64,000 bases of DNA, taken from contig NW_022145613.1 in assembly GCF_000002235.5 (NCBI RefSeq), forward strand, positions 7,081,929-7,145,928, read 5' to 3'. A program made the translations under genes and the position numbers. The notes beneath the pieces are model-generated. The model had not been told where the DNA came from. It worked only from the letters and a program-made list of their open reading frames with translations, and did not search any database. This stretch comes from Strongylocentrotus purpuratus. Lineage: Eukaryota; Echinodermata; Echinoidea; Camarodonta; Strongylocentrotidae. Shown piece by piece: positions 37,801 to 46,425 of the stretch. The stretch's first letter is position 1. The number at the start of each line of letters is the position of its first letter.

Positions 37801-40800
37801 TTGACTTGGTTTTTATTCATGTTTGTACCTACTTTCCTGTTTTTGTCTTTCTTCAATGCAGGGATATGTCCAGCTGGCTACTGTAGCAATGGAGGTACTT
37901 GTAATGTCGCTACAGCAGACACGTATGCCTTCGAATGCAGGTATACCTCCCATTTCGTAGAATTAAACACATTTACAACATAAGATCTTACAAATAAACC
38001 AATTTCATATTAATGCATGGCAGTTATATCTCATGTGCTTAGTGATTAATATTCCATTATCTTCTTTCGTGTTATTGTATTTCAAGTGCCAAAGCGGGTG
38101 AAATGAAGGCCAATTGCCTGGCCCGATTTGACTCGATGTCTTGAACATGAACATAAAGCTCTTTCGAGTTGTTTCTTTAGTATCACGAAATTAAATCTTA
38201 TTCTAGCGTTGAAGGAAACATAATTCTTATCAATTTTATAAGCATATACAAATATCATTACAATATATTATATTACAATGTTATTGATTTGCTTTCAAAC
38301 CTCTGATATTCCTGATATAAAGCACAAACATAACCTGTTCTATATCTGAAGTATGTTATGCATTCTTGATAGCATAACCAATCATCCTTATAACCGTTCA
38401 ATAATCTGATGTTGATCAAATAGTTTACATCTACTTTAGATATCACCTTATTCAATTTCATTGATCTTGATTGCGGTAGTTTATGCATTATGAACTATTG
38501 CATTTATGTTTTGATTTTTGTCGTCTTTCCAAAACAGTTGTCAGTCTGGGTTTACAGGAGATCAGTGTCAAAATATGAGAAGTAAGTTTACACTGATGTC
38601 ATCCGATGGAGATTTTCTCTTAGACTCTTATTAAACTTTCGTGGTTGGAAATTTTAATTTTATTGTGATAATGACAATTGGTCTTTCATTATCGCAGCAG
38701 ATAAAATGCTTTACCTGGGGGGTGTTTCACAAAGATCTTAAGTAGAACTTAACACTAAGTTGGACTTAAAAATTATGGAAAGCCATTAGCATCTTTGAAA
38801 ATATTTTGTAAAAGTTATTTTGAAAGGCATTAATTGTTTATTCAAATCATTCATATTGTCTATCATCAAGGAGATTTCATGTTCTGGATGTTGAATTTAT
38901 AAAAAGTCTAAAGTTGAATTTCTGCTTTTGAATATATTTAATTTTAAGACTCCAATGGCTGTCCATAATTTTTAAGTCCAAGTAGACACTTACATTATAC
39001 GATTTTAGGCAAAATCTTTTCATTATTAAAATCAACTTGGTGTGACTTGATTTTTGATAAATTTCTAAATGTCTTGTTCTCTGAAATCCGTATAAATATA
39101 GTTGGTTCTGAATGAAGAATAAATAAAGATGATATTTTTCTACTGGTGGCAGTTTTATGTTTCTTATAGCCGACATAGATCATTAATTAAAATTATAATT
39201 CAAATATTCATTTATTTCCAAAGTCGGTGCATCGGTCAATCAAAGAAGATGCCACACATTCTAAAATGATCTAAACATCGATACTAACATGATTCAAATT
39301 ATATTGGCAGAAAAAGACATATCAGACTTTCTTTTAAATAGTGATTGGCTTGAAGCTTGTCGTGGATAGACCATGGTTGTTAGTTCTTGTCCGGTACGTC
39401 ACTGTTTCTAACAAGATAGCAACTACTTTCCAAAAAACAACCTTATAAGCAATTCAACAGCCTTGTGCGTCACCTATTGAAATGTGCCTTATGTGCGAGC
39501 ATGACAATGACATTATTATAATGTTATCCGAACATGATTTCAATGGGGCATACAATAGGGTATTGAAATTACCCTTAATTTGTATTCTTCTTCTTCAAAA
39601 ACAGTGTTTTGTGTTAATACCATAATTCTTCTACGACCACCATGTAACAGTGTTTTCTGTTCATAATACAATCTTTTAAGACCACCGTGCAATAGTGTTT
39701 TCTGTTCATAATACAATTCTTTTAAGACCACCATGCAATAGTGTTTTCTGTTCGTAATACAATTCTTTTAAGACCACCATGCAATAGCGTTTTCTGTTCA
39801 TAATGCAATTCTTCTTTACGACCACCTTGCAGGCCCGCTGAGCACGGTTGAGATCATCGGTATCTTCCTTGGTGTGATGGGTTTGATCCTCATTCTCCTG
39901 GTCATCTGTTGCTGCTGTCTGTGGTTGATGGGTGCGAGGTCGAGAATGCCTGCTGATGAGGAGTACCTCGTGGACAAAGCACCCCATCCCAGCATGCTCA
40001 TGCTGCCGATGGTGAAGAAAACGATCCCTACTTACACCCTATACAAATTACTGTTGCATTTGAAATCCCGCTGAATTTTGCCATTTTTTTTTGGGGGGGG
40101 GGGGCGGGAAAACGAATAGTTAACTTTTTGCCGGGAAAAAAGTGAACTATTCGTGACGTCAGCAATACAAAATGAACTATTCTAATGTTTTCGGCAGGAA
40201 ACGTCTTTATAGTAAAGCAGCTATTCTTTTTCTTGTTGTGTACACTCCTAATGCAACAATCTTACGATAAGGGATATAATGATTGTTGTATAATAATGCC
40301 TCTTGTGACACTCTTCGAGGGGTGCTCTTTTTCACTCATATGATGATAAAAGTACAACAAGAATCTTAATTGCGCTGTTTGCTATATAAAAGAATATAAC
40401 AAACTAAACTCATCACAGTGAACCTATCAATATCGAACTACAGGAAATTAGATCATCCTTTAGTACCCGTTTTTCCCATTACTAAATCCCCATCCCATCA
40501 CGATAAAACGTAAATCTAAATCACAGTTCACGGTATCCGTGATATGGCGTTATTAGAGTACAAGAATCTAGATTGTTGTTTGATATTATACCATTCTAAA
40601 TTATAAACATGTTTAAACAACTACTTTAGCTTGATTGCCTAAAACCTAATAATTCTGTCTCCTCATAAGTGATTTAAGTTTCAAGTGAAATGGCGTTAGT
40701 TGGAGGGAACTAAATTAACAAGACAAAGTGCAGAAATTTCGAAATGTTAAGGTTTAACTATAATTGTTGATAGCTCTATACGCTTAATTTAATGAACTTT

Positions 40801-42399
40801 ACTTAGTCTTTGACGCAATTTCTTCTGCTCTTTACGACGCTAGGATGAAGATTATTACCGACCACCTCGTCGTCAGCGGCCAACCATCACCGAAATGCCC
40901 GAAGAACTAGACCCCCGACCATACAGACCTCCCACTCCGCCCTCTCCGCCCCCATCTTCATTTATGCACGATGATCCCTTCTTCGTACCACCCCCTCAAC
41001 CATGGCAACCACCACGGCAACCACAACAACCAATGATCCTTCCTCCTCAACAGCAACAACGACGACGCCCAAGGAGTCCACCTCGACAACGGAGAGAACG
41101 ACCACCGGGTTACTACGAATCCCGAGTACCAGGACCACCACCTCCGCAACTGTCTCGCCAGATCTTGGTGTTACCACCACAGGCTCCAAGATGGCACCGA
41201 ATGAGGGTACATAGTAAACCATAATTATGTATAATGAAAATAATAATAGAAAAGATTAATTTTATTTGAAGCTAAATCCAAATGAAATTAAATGCTTAAG
41301 GCGCACTATTACAGAAAGATCGAAAAATGTTATGCACAAAAATACCAATTGAGTATAGGATACAACATAATGAAATGGGAAAAGAAGAAACGTTTAAAGA
41401 TAATTGTGAGCCTAATCAAACCGACACTTTTCTGTAAAGTTTTTGAGCTAGTCTTCTATTGATCTGCTGGTTCTAATATCTCTTTAGGGAGAGCATTCCA
41501 AAGCAAAGATTATCCCCCTCTTTGTAAATATCTTTGGATTTTTTTCTGTAACTTGTATTATCTTCTTCTTCGTGTTCTTTATTTGATAGAATCGTATTGA
41601 CCGGTATTTGCCGAAGCGAGGGCCGCGATTCCGCGGCAACCGTCAACCCGAACCACTATCATATCTTAATGAGGTACGTGCATCCATACATCAGTTCAAG
41701 ATTCTTTTTAGACCCAGAGGGGCGTTATCTCTTTGTTGGGGCATTAAATATGAACTAACGTTCGTAAACACATTAATGGTTAGCTGAGTTGGAATATCTT
41801 TTCGTACCAATTATTGGAGCTAAAACTCGTTAACAATTTTCATCAAGCGAAATCATCCAAGCTCTCAACGTGTAATTCACGACTATTGTTTTTATATAAA
41901 TCTAAAACAATCCAGCACATGTCAGGGCATTGCACTCCTGAATATGTTCTGTTTTCTGTAATGTGAAGTAAAATGAAACCAAAAAAATCAGAATATTTAT
42001 ATTTAAAGATATAATGCCTTTGAAGGAAAAAAGTGATACACGTATAAAAGTTGTATAAAAATACAGATATAATACCTGAATTACTCTAGTACCAGGAGCT
42101 CACTGATGTAATACTGTGGTACAGAAACTGAGTTGTAAAAAATATTCATCATTCATTCCCTCATAACCAAAATGTTTGTATCCTATGCTTTATACGTACA
42201 GCTACCACCCGGCTATGACCGGGGACCAATTCGTCGTAATGACCGGGCACCTGCTCCACAATTCAGAGGAGATTATGCTCCAGACCCGGTAGGATATTTC
42301 ATTATTTCTTGGCATTCTTCCTTCTCTATAAATCGTGATCTTTATTTTATGATTCATTTAATTGAATTTATAAGAATTTGTTCTTTTTTCTCAATCCAT

Positions 42400-42447
<48 letters not shown>

Positions 42448-43051
42448 GAAACTGGTGTAAGAAAAAATTTGTACTATAGTATCCACAAATAATTGTATGA
42501 AATGGATAATATTTTATCTCTCACTTTATCTCTTTATTCTGTGTCCGTACATGTATTTGTATGACTTTTTGTGTATTAAAAAAGAAAAAGATATTTTCTA
42601 TTATTTTTCTCAAATCAAATACACATTGCACAAATCATTCATGTGTATACATCTCTCTTACTCTCTCCCACACCACACAATTGTCTTTGCTTTTCTTTTC
42701 ACGCTCTCTCTCTCTCGCTCTGCTTTTTCAATCTGTTCTTCTTTCTCTGTATCTATCCGCCTGGCTGTTTTCCCTTCCCCCTCTCCCTCTCTATATAGCT
42801 ACCCGGCCAGTACCTTCAGGGTGGAGGACCAATCCGCAGGAATGGCTCAAGAAGGCCCGATTCTTCTCGAAAGAGAGGAAACCGTGTACCAGAAGAGGTA
42901 AGCAATCACTGACATGATTAGGCTATATCTTTGTTTTTCTCCATCACACTCTCTTCTTTTTGGTCTTTAGCTTTCATCTTTTCATCAAATCTCTCCTTTT
43001 CTTTAGTCCCATCCATCTCTTTTCTCCCTATCTCTCTCCCCTCTGCCCCCT

Positions 43052-43082
<31 letters not shown>

Positions 43083-43407
43083 CATTTTTCTCTGTTGATA
43101 ATTTCTCACTCAAGTTCATTATCTCACCATAGTCATATCCTTTTTTTTGTTCTTGACAAAAATCATAGTTTTTTCTAATTTTTAAATTTATTATTTATTT
43201 TTAAAGGGGGGGGGGGGGTGTTTGTTTCTGAATATAAAAAAAACATGGCTAAACCATGAAGATATATGAGCACTTACAAAATGGAGAAATTATTTTAAGT
43301 CTGTGAATATCGAAACCGACATGTTAAAAACATAATTTCCTTTTTCTTTTGTTTATGCACAGGTTGGAGAAATGAAACAACGATTGTTCCATGAGTTCAA
43401 CTATTAA
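16207..43407 (+). CDS. HYR-SEA-EGF type I membrane receptor, 25 coding exons, 1485 aa
   Basis: Exons: 16207-16300, 20493-20699, 22026-22244, 22530-22757, 23370-23624, 23986-24252, 25400-25651, 26061-26312, 26925-27049, 28189-28309, 31154-31399, 32331-32585, 33093-33353, 35039-35136, 35969-36200, 36606-36739, 37377-37608, 37862-37940, 38538-38581, 39833-40011, 40844-41206, 41590-41673, 42202-42288, 42799-42897, 43363-43407. Every junction has GT-AG and every phase agrees, giving one frame to TAA. Order: signal peptide (hydrophobic VFFAVVVISL, 1-33); 11 HYR modules (about 34-927); two SEA domains (about 928-1159); one six-Cys EGF (about 1162-1196); transmembrane helix 1208-1233 followed by CCCC; a Pro/Arg/Gln-rich cytoplasmic tail. 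HYR domains serve in adhesion and in the sea urchin hyaline layer. A cell-surface adhesion or recognition receptor is inferred; ligand unknown. Initiation could be at Met18 instead. Extra or alternative exons cannot be excluded. No named orthologue is recognised. Confidence 0.88.
17228..17356. repeat. GA microsatellites in intron 1
   Basis: Two (GA)n runs (about 17228-17260 and 17318-17356) separated by GT-rich sequence. Confidence 0.9.
18455..19380. mobile_element. TTAA-flanked DNA transposon remnant (Kolobok- or piggyBac-like), intron 1
   Basis: TTAA flanks both sides (18451-18454, 19381-19384). The terminal repeats AGGTACTATGTCCC and the inverse of AGATACTATGTCCC match at 13 of 14 bases, and similarity extends to about 25 bp. 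The element is 926 bp. A 71-codon frame (18512-18727) has no transposase motif, so it is probably non-autonomous. Confidence 0.75.
19490..20240 (+). mobile_element. 5'-truncated LINE fragment with C-terminal reverse transcriptase remnant, intron 1
   Basis: It begins at the RT active-site block (YADDTVLLSES around 19500, in a broken frame) and continues as an open frame 19702-20139 with GSMVSEDARCETEIKSRIA, GSETWT, RRMVKIP and RQLKFMGHITRK. These are the thumb and C-terminal motifs of LINE reverse transcriptases. Several frame breaks separate it from the YADD block. It ends next to a GA microsatellite at about 20241-20328. Clade not certain. Confidence 0.8.
20241..20328. repeat. GA microsatellite in intron 1
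   Basis: Interrupted (GA)n directly after the LINE fragment and about 165 bp upstream of exon 2. Confidence 0.9.
20850..20953. mobile_element. Partial copy of the AGGGACTTTTAGATT MITE family, intron 2
   Basis: It ends with the inverse of AGGGACTTTTAGATTCTGC and shares its inside with the element at 13731-13845. The left part is a palindrome (AAGGCAATGTGACGTC and inverse, about 20858-20910). The left terminal repeat is missing. Confidence 0.5.
22832..22990. repeat. CA-rich microsatellite, intron 4
   Basis: (CA)n with CCCA and CGCA interruptions beginning about 75 bp after exon 4. Frames across it are repeat artefacts. Confidence 0.9.
24478..24583. repeat. Inverted repeat (hairpin), intron 6
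   Basis: TTTTCACGAAGTGACGGTA near 24490 is matched by its inverse TACCGTCACTTCGTGAAAA near 24551, with more distal pairing of AATTCGTC and its degenerate inverse. About 105 bp in total, probably a small MITE; no target duplication was identified. Confidence 0.65.
25128..25330 (-). mobile_element. SINE 3' portion, intron 6
   Basis: Read on the minus strand it has the shared SINE 3' block (AAGCACTTAGAGACGTCCG...GCGCTATATAAAAG) ending in an ATT-repeat tail. The same block occurs in the SINEs at 34.6-35.0 kb and 63.6-63.9 kb. No clear A/B boxes remain. Confidence 0.5.
25663..25850. repeat. ATC-type imperfect microsatellite, intron 7
   Basis: Interrupted (TCA)n/(ATC)n tract starting about 12 bp after the exon 7 donor. 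Confidence 0.8.
26330..26600. repeat. Polypyrimidine (TTC/TCC)n tract, intron 8
   Basis: About 270 bp of almost pure C/T on the coding strand, just after the exon 8 donor. It could confuse or reinforce splice-site choice. Confidence 0.75.
28775..30480. mobile_element. Nested cluster of GC-rich TTAA-flanked inverted-repeat elements, intron 10
   Basis: Repeated ends AGCCCCAGTCCCATATAAAG and GCTACAGTCCCATATACG occur in both orientations with TTAA at several junctions (28771, 28790, 28919, 29391, 30161). The inside is arrays of GGTCCGGGAT and GGTCCTGGAT words. The best-defined unit is 28923-29390 (468 bp, near-palindromic). At least three related units are stacked, one interrupting another. Target sequence and layout suggest a TTAA-specific superfamily such as Kolobok or piggyBac; no transposase is present. 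Frames reading Pro-Gly-Pro-Ser-Arg repeats here are artefacts. Confidence 0.75.
28923..29390. mobile_element. Palindromic 468-bp TTAA element inside the cluster
   Basis: TTAA on both sides (28919-28922 and 29391-29394). Both ends read GCTACAGTCCCATATA and the similarity extends through most of each half, so the element can fold back along its length. Confidence 0.8.
33380..33692. mobile_element. About 315-bp MITE, copy 1 of 4 (intron 13)
   Basis: Terminal repeats of the type GGTGTTTCACAAAGATC...AAGTTGGACTTAA and their inverse, with an AT-rich middle. The same sequence recurs at 38717, 45186 and 48579. No coding capacity. Confidence 0.8.
34625..34995 (+). mobile_element. tRNA-derived SINE, intron 13
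   Basis: A B-box-like GGGTTCGACACCC at about 34707 lies in a degenerate tRNA-like head, followed by a body with AAGCAAGATATT and the shared 3' block AAGTGCTTAGAGACATAGC...GGGCGTTACATAAA. It ends about 45 bp upstream of exon 14. Confidence 0.7.
35039..37608 (+). other. Two SEA domains of the receptor, each split in the same way over two exons
   Basis: SEA 1 is exons 14-15 (98 + 232 nt) and SEA 2 exons 16-17 (134 + 232 nt); both pairs are phase 1-0-1 with second exons of equal length, so they probably arose by duplication. Openings: IRIRGSVTL and EYRGEFTL. SEA 2 has LPLREGSIIVPYTLTF (Gly1104-Ser1105 at 37440-37445), which matches the G-SVVV self-cleavage site of MUC1-type SEA domains. SEA 1 lacks the Gly. 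Confidence 0.8.
35695..35937. mobile_element. Probable SINE remnant, intron 14
   Basis: Contains GGCGCTTATACGTG...AGAGCATTAGGGACATAG, ATC repeats, a GAGCGCTATACAAGAATC block and an ATT-repeat tail ending just before exon 15. Similar to the 3' part of the other SINEs. Confidence 0.45.
37862..38581 (+). other. EGF-like domain exons of the receptor
   Basis: Exons 18 and 19 join in phase 2 and encode CPAGYCSNGGTC, then FECSCQSGFTGDQC: six cysteines with EGF spacing. No calcium-binding consensus precedes it. Confidence 0.85.
38717..38985. mobile_element. About 315-bp MITE family, copy 2 (intron 19), right end lost
   Basis: Begins CTGGGGGGTGTTTCACAAAG and follows the same internal sequence as the other three copies. 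The right terminal repeat is truncated after AAGTCCAAG. Confidence 0.75.
39590..39832. repeat. 46-bp minisatellite ending at the splice acceptor of the transmembrane exon
   Basis: Five imperfect units (45-48 bp), each with GACCACC(A/G/T)TG..A and TTTTCTGTTC(A/G)TAAT. The last unit reads ACCACCTTGCAG and provides the exon 20 acceptor. Earlier units read ACCACCATGCAATAG or similar. Confidence 0.85.
39833..40011 (+). other. Transmembrane exon of the receptor
   Basis: Exon 20 encodes STVEIIGIFLGVMGLILILL followed by VICCCCLWLMGARSR: one hydrophobic helix with a juxtamembrane Cys cluster (possible S-acylation) and a basic stop-transfer signal. The donor GTGAAG at 40012 joins exon 21 in phase 0. 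Reading through would stop at 40072. Confidence 0.85.
40844..43407 (+). other. Cytoplasmic tail exons of the receptor (Pro/Arg/Gln-rich, two PPxY motifs)
   Basis: Exons 21-25, all phase 0. Exon 21 has RPYRPPTPPSPPPSSF (SH3-type) and PPGY at residues 1347-1350; exon 23 opens LPPGYDRGPIRRN (PPGY at 1411-1414). Exons 23 and 24 share L P . . . . G . GPIRRN and look like duplicates. PPxY motifs are known ligands of WW domains, including Nedd4-type ubiquitin ligases and YAP. The tail ends HEFNY. Confidence 0.8.
42402..42446. repeat. (AT)n microsatellite, intron 23
   Basis: About 45 bp of alternating T and A. A similar run lies at 43913-43949 in the 3' flank. Confidence 0.9.
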
Positions 43408-43907
43408 TTAAGGTTGATAACATATTTTAATACCCTGGCCTCATCTGAGTTTGCTTAGGGTTGTTGTTTACATTTAAGTAATTGAGAAATATATTTTATA
43501 AATATGATAGTATAAAACTAGTAAAAAAATGTATGGACATACATGTATTTCATCTTTAATTATCAAAAAATTATCCAATGATGTGGATAAATTAACTTGA
43601 TTTGGTAGCACAGTAGAGTTTAGGGAAAGTTAAGTTTGTGTAAAAAGATCATAAGAACACTGAACTGTTTAAATCATGTTTAATAATATCTACACTTGTA
43701 TATTACTATACGTCAGCTATACCAATGACCAACTACAGACCAAACAAACAATTAAAATTACCCCCTTTGGCCAAAAATCGGTCGATATGCATGAAGTGCG
43801 ACTTCGAGTCGGTTGGGTGGGGTGACCGAGGTACTAACGATTTATTATTCGAGCTCACATTGAAATATTCATATTCTAAACATGGATTTTTTTTACAAGT
43901 AGTCTTT

Positions 43908-43953
<46 letters not shown>

Positions 43954-45185
43954 ATACATATCTACTTCATGATTATTAGACTGTATTCAACAATAAACAT
44001 GCTTCAGAACATTTCTAGTCATTTGTAAACTCTTTGTAATGTAGCTTGTATTCAAATACGTCTCAAAACTGTAAAATTGCTATTCTATTGTTGATAAGTT
44101 AAGGCTAACCTACTTGTGTTGATTCCTCTTTTGAGATTGGTTTAGAATGCAGTTGTTAAAAATGATTTCAAATTAGACAATATTTGAATGTAAATTCTTC
44201 TGTTTCACAACATATGAATATCAGATATTCAATTTGTCTCAAATAAATGAATCCAGAAACCTGCTGTATGAAACATACATGTACACAATAAAAACATAAA
44301 CTTAAATTCATTCAAATATACCAGAGTAAACTGCTGTTTTTTGTGATTTAATAAATGGCTAGTGTTGATGAAAAACCTAGAGCTGCACGCCCGTACCAAC
44401 AAAATGTATTTTTGTGTTACAAGATACATATGTGAAGTGCAGTAAGTGCTCTTAAAATAAAGTACCCTTAAAAAAAACCTGCGGTAAACCACAGTGGGTT
44501 ACTGCAACTTATGCGAACAAGCCTTTATGCTTTAGCCCAAGAAGTATCCTGATAATAAATTCAATACAATACAATAAATTCTCGCAATTTAAAGTTAATT
44601 CTGATTTATCAAGTGTCGCATACTGCCTGTATGATGAAGTGTGTTGGATGAACGCTTGATGAGGCCGATGACCCACACCTTCATGCTGACATTTGGGTTC
44701 CCCTTATGGTATTTGCACAGTCTCCCAAAGAGGTGATTAGATACGAGTTATAGTATCCTCTTATAAATATTCCATTGCAAAAAAACCCTGAAGTTTCCTG
44801 AATTTGATCAAGTGTTAGAGGTCATTATCAATAGTAACACACTGTTTCAAGCGAATGAGATGTTGATATCACTTGGACTACCCTCTTCAAGTTCTACATT
44901 TTTGAACAGTTTGAATGAAGTAGAGTCTCATAATCTTTTGGGGTAATTTAGGATGAACCCGATGTATCGTGATGGAGACTGTTTCTTAGCCAATAGTATT
45001 GATTTCATGAAGCAGTTGATTTGTCATGGCTCTGTGAAGCAGGTTGTCGGCTTCCTGACATCTCCATAGGTTGCAGACAAATATATGACCGTCGTCGCAT
45101 TGGTTTTGTGAAACGACCCCCATATCATAAACCATATTGATATAGAAAACTTCTTCCAGCCATACTTCTCCCGACTTCTGGCATG
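43408..45185. other. 3' flank of the receptor gene, otherwise empty
   Basis: AT-rich probable 3' UTR and intergenic DNA with an (AT)n run at 43913-43949. No gene recognised. Confidence 0.5.
43992..43997 (+). promoter_or_regulatory. Candidate poly(A) signal of the receptor gene
   Basis: First AATAAA downstream of the stop, giving a 3' UTR of about 600 nt. Later AATAAA copies occur at about 44243 and 44560. Confidence 0.35.
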
Positions 45186-45501
45186 CTGGGGGGTGTTTCA
45201 CAAAGATCACAAGTTGAACTTATCTCTAAGTTGGACTTAACAATTATGGAAAGCTGTTAGCATCTATGAAAATATTTTGTAAAAGTTATTTTAAAAGGCA
45301 TAAAGTGTTGATACAAATCGCTCATATTTTCTATTATCACAGAAATTTCATGTTCTTGATATGGAATTTATAAAAAGTCTAAAATACTTCAATTTTCGCT
45401 TTTGAATATACTTTATTTTGAGGCTACAAATGGCTCTCCATAGTTTTTAAGTCCAACTTAGAGTTAAGTTCGCCTTAGGATCTTTGTGAAACACCCCCCA
45501 G
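45186..45501. mobile_element. About 315-bp MITE family, copy 3 (complete)
   Basis: Complete copy from CTGGGGGGTGTTTCACAAAG to its inverse ending CACCCCCCAG. Internal terminal-repeat extension AAGTTGGACTTAA and inverse. A good reference copy for the family. Confidence 0.85.
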
Positions 45502-45667
45502 ATCATAGTTCATATTGGTGATATTGATGGGTGTCTTTCACCAGAGACTTCCTGCAGCCTCCACACTCCTCCACTGCCCTACATCTACATCAAGGTGAAC
45601 AAGTGGAAGCATTGGAACCTTCCAAGTGTCTCCCACCTTCATAGCTGCCAATCATCAGCATAACTAT

Positions 45668-46061
45668 GGCTGCGTTTATGCTTGATTTTGAAGGCAGAAT
45701 GAGCGATCTGAAACGCACATCGTAAATGCTCATCGTAATCGCAGTTCCACGGTGTACTGTTTATGCTCACTTCTCTGGCTCCTCCAGGCAATTCTCCCTG
45801 TGTGACCTTAATTGGCCTTGCAGCTGGATTCGCAACCTGCACTGTGCATGCTACATAGACCCACTAGAGGTCAGTGCGTTGACCCCATTTAAACGCGTTT
45901 ACAAATTGTAAACGCATCTTTTTTGTGAGTTTACGATCGGCGATCGTGATCGCCGTTTTTCGGTGATTCTACAAAAGTGAGCATGGACGCAACCGTGTTT
46001 TAAACTAAACGCGTAACAGATGCCTGATTCTGGCCAGAAAAAGTTAAGCATAAACACACCC
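45668..46061. mobile_element. 394-bp inverted-repeat MITE, perhaps PIF/Harbinger-like
   Basis: The ends GGCTGCGTTTATGCTT and the inverse of GGGTGTGTTTATGCTT are flanked by TAT on both sides, a 3-bp target. The inside contains further inverse motifs (AAACGCGTTTAC, GATCGGCGATCG). Superfamily tentative. Confidence 0.5.
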
Positions 46062-46425
46062 TATGTCACATCATCAGTAGAGAGGTGTCACAGCAGTCTG
46101 GAACAAGAAACAAATCATAGTCTACACTGATACTATGAACATCGTCTTTCATCCGAGACATTCCTCCGACTTCCTGCATGCTCGTGAAGACACTGAAGCA
46201 ATAGCGCCCTCTAGGTGCTCACACATCGCTGTTCCAGAGCATCAGCTCATACAGGCAGGAGGTCGACACTCGAACCAGTGCCACTCCTTCACAGAAACAA
46301 CTCCTTGAGCCATGGTTGCTCTTCTTTTTTCATCTCAAGAAGACAAATCCCAGGTATAGGCATCTCGTATCCAGCTGCCATAGCAACCCTTTACCTTGAC
46401 GTGATTGGTCATTTCATCATCATCA

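Noticed and set aside
39590-39832. Possible CRISPR-like array because of regular 46-bp spacing
   Set aside because: Units are repeated along their whole length with no unique spacers, and the host is an animal. It is a minisatellite.
40012-40072. Read-through of exon 20 as an alternative short tail ending at 40072
   Set aside because: Possible as intron retention, but the GTGAAG donor and in-phase Pro-rich exons downstream support continuation. No evidence for the short form.
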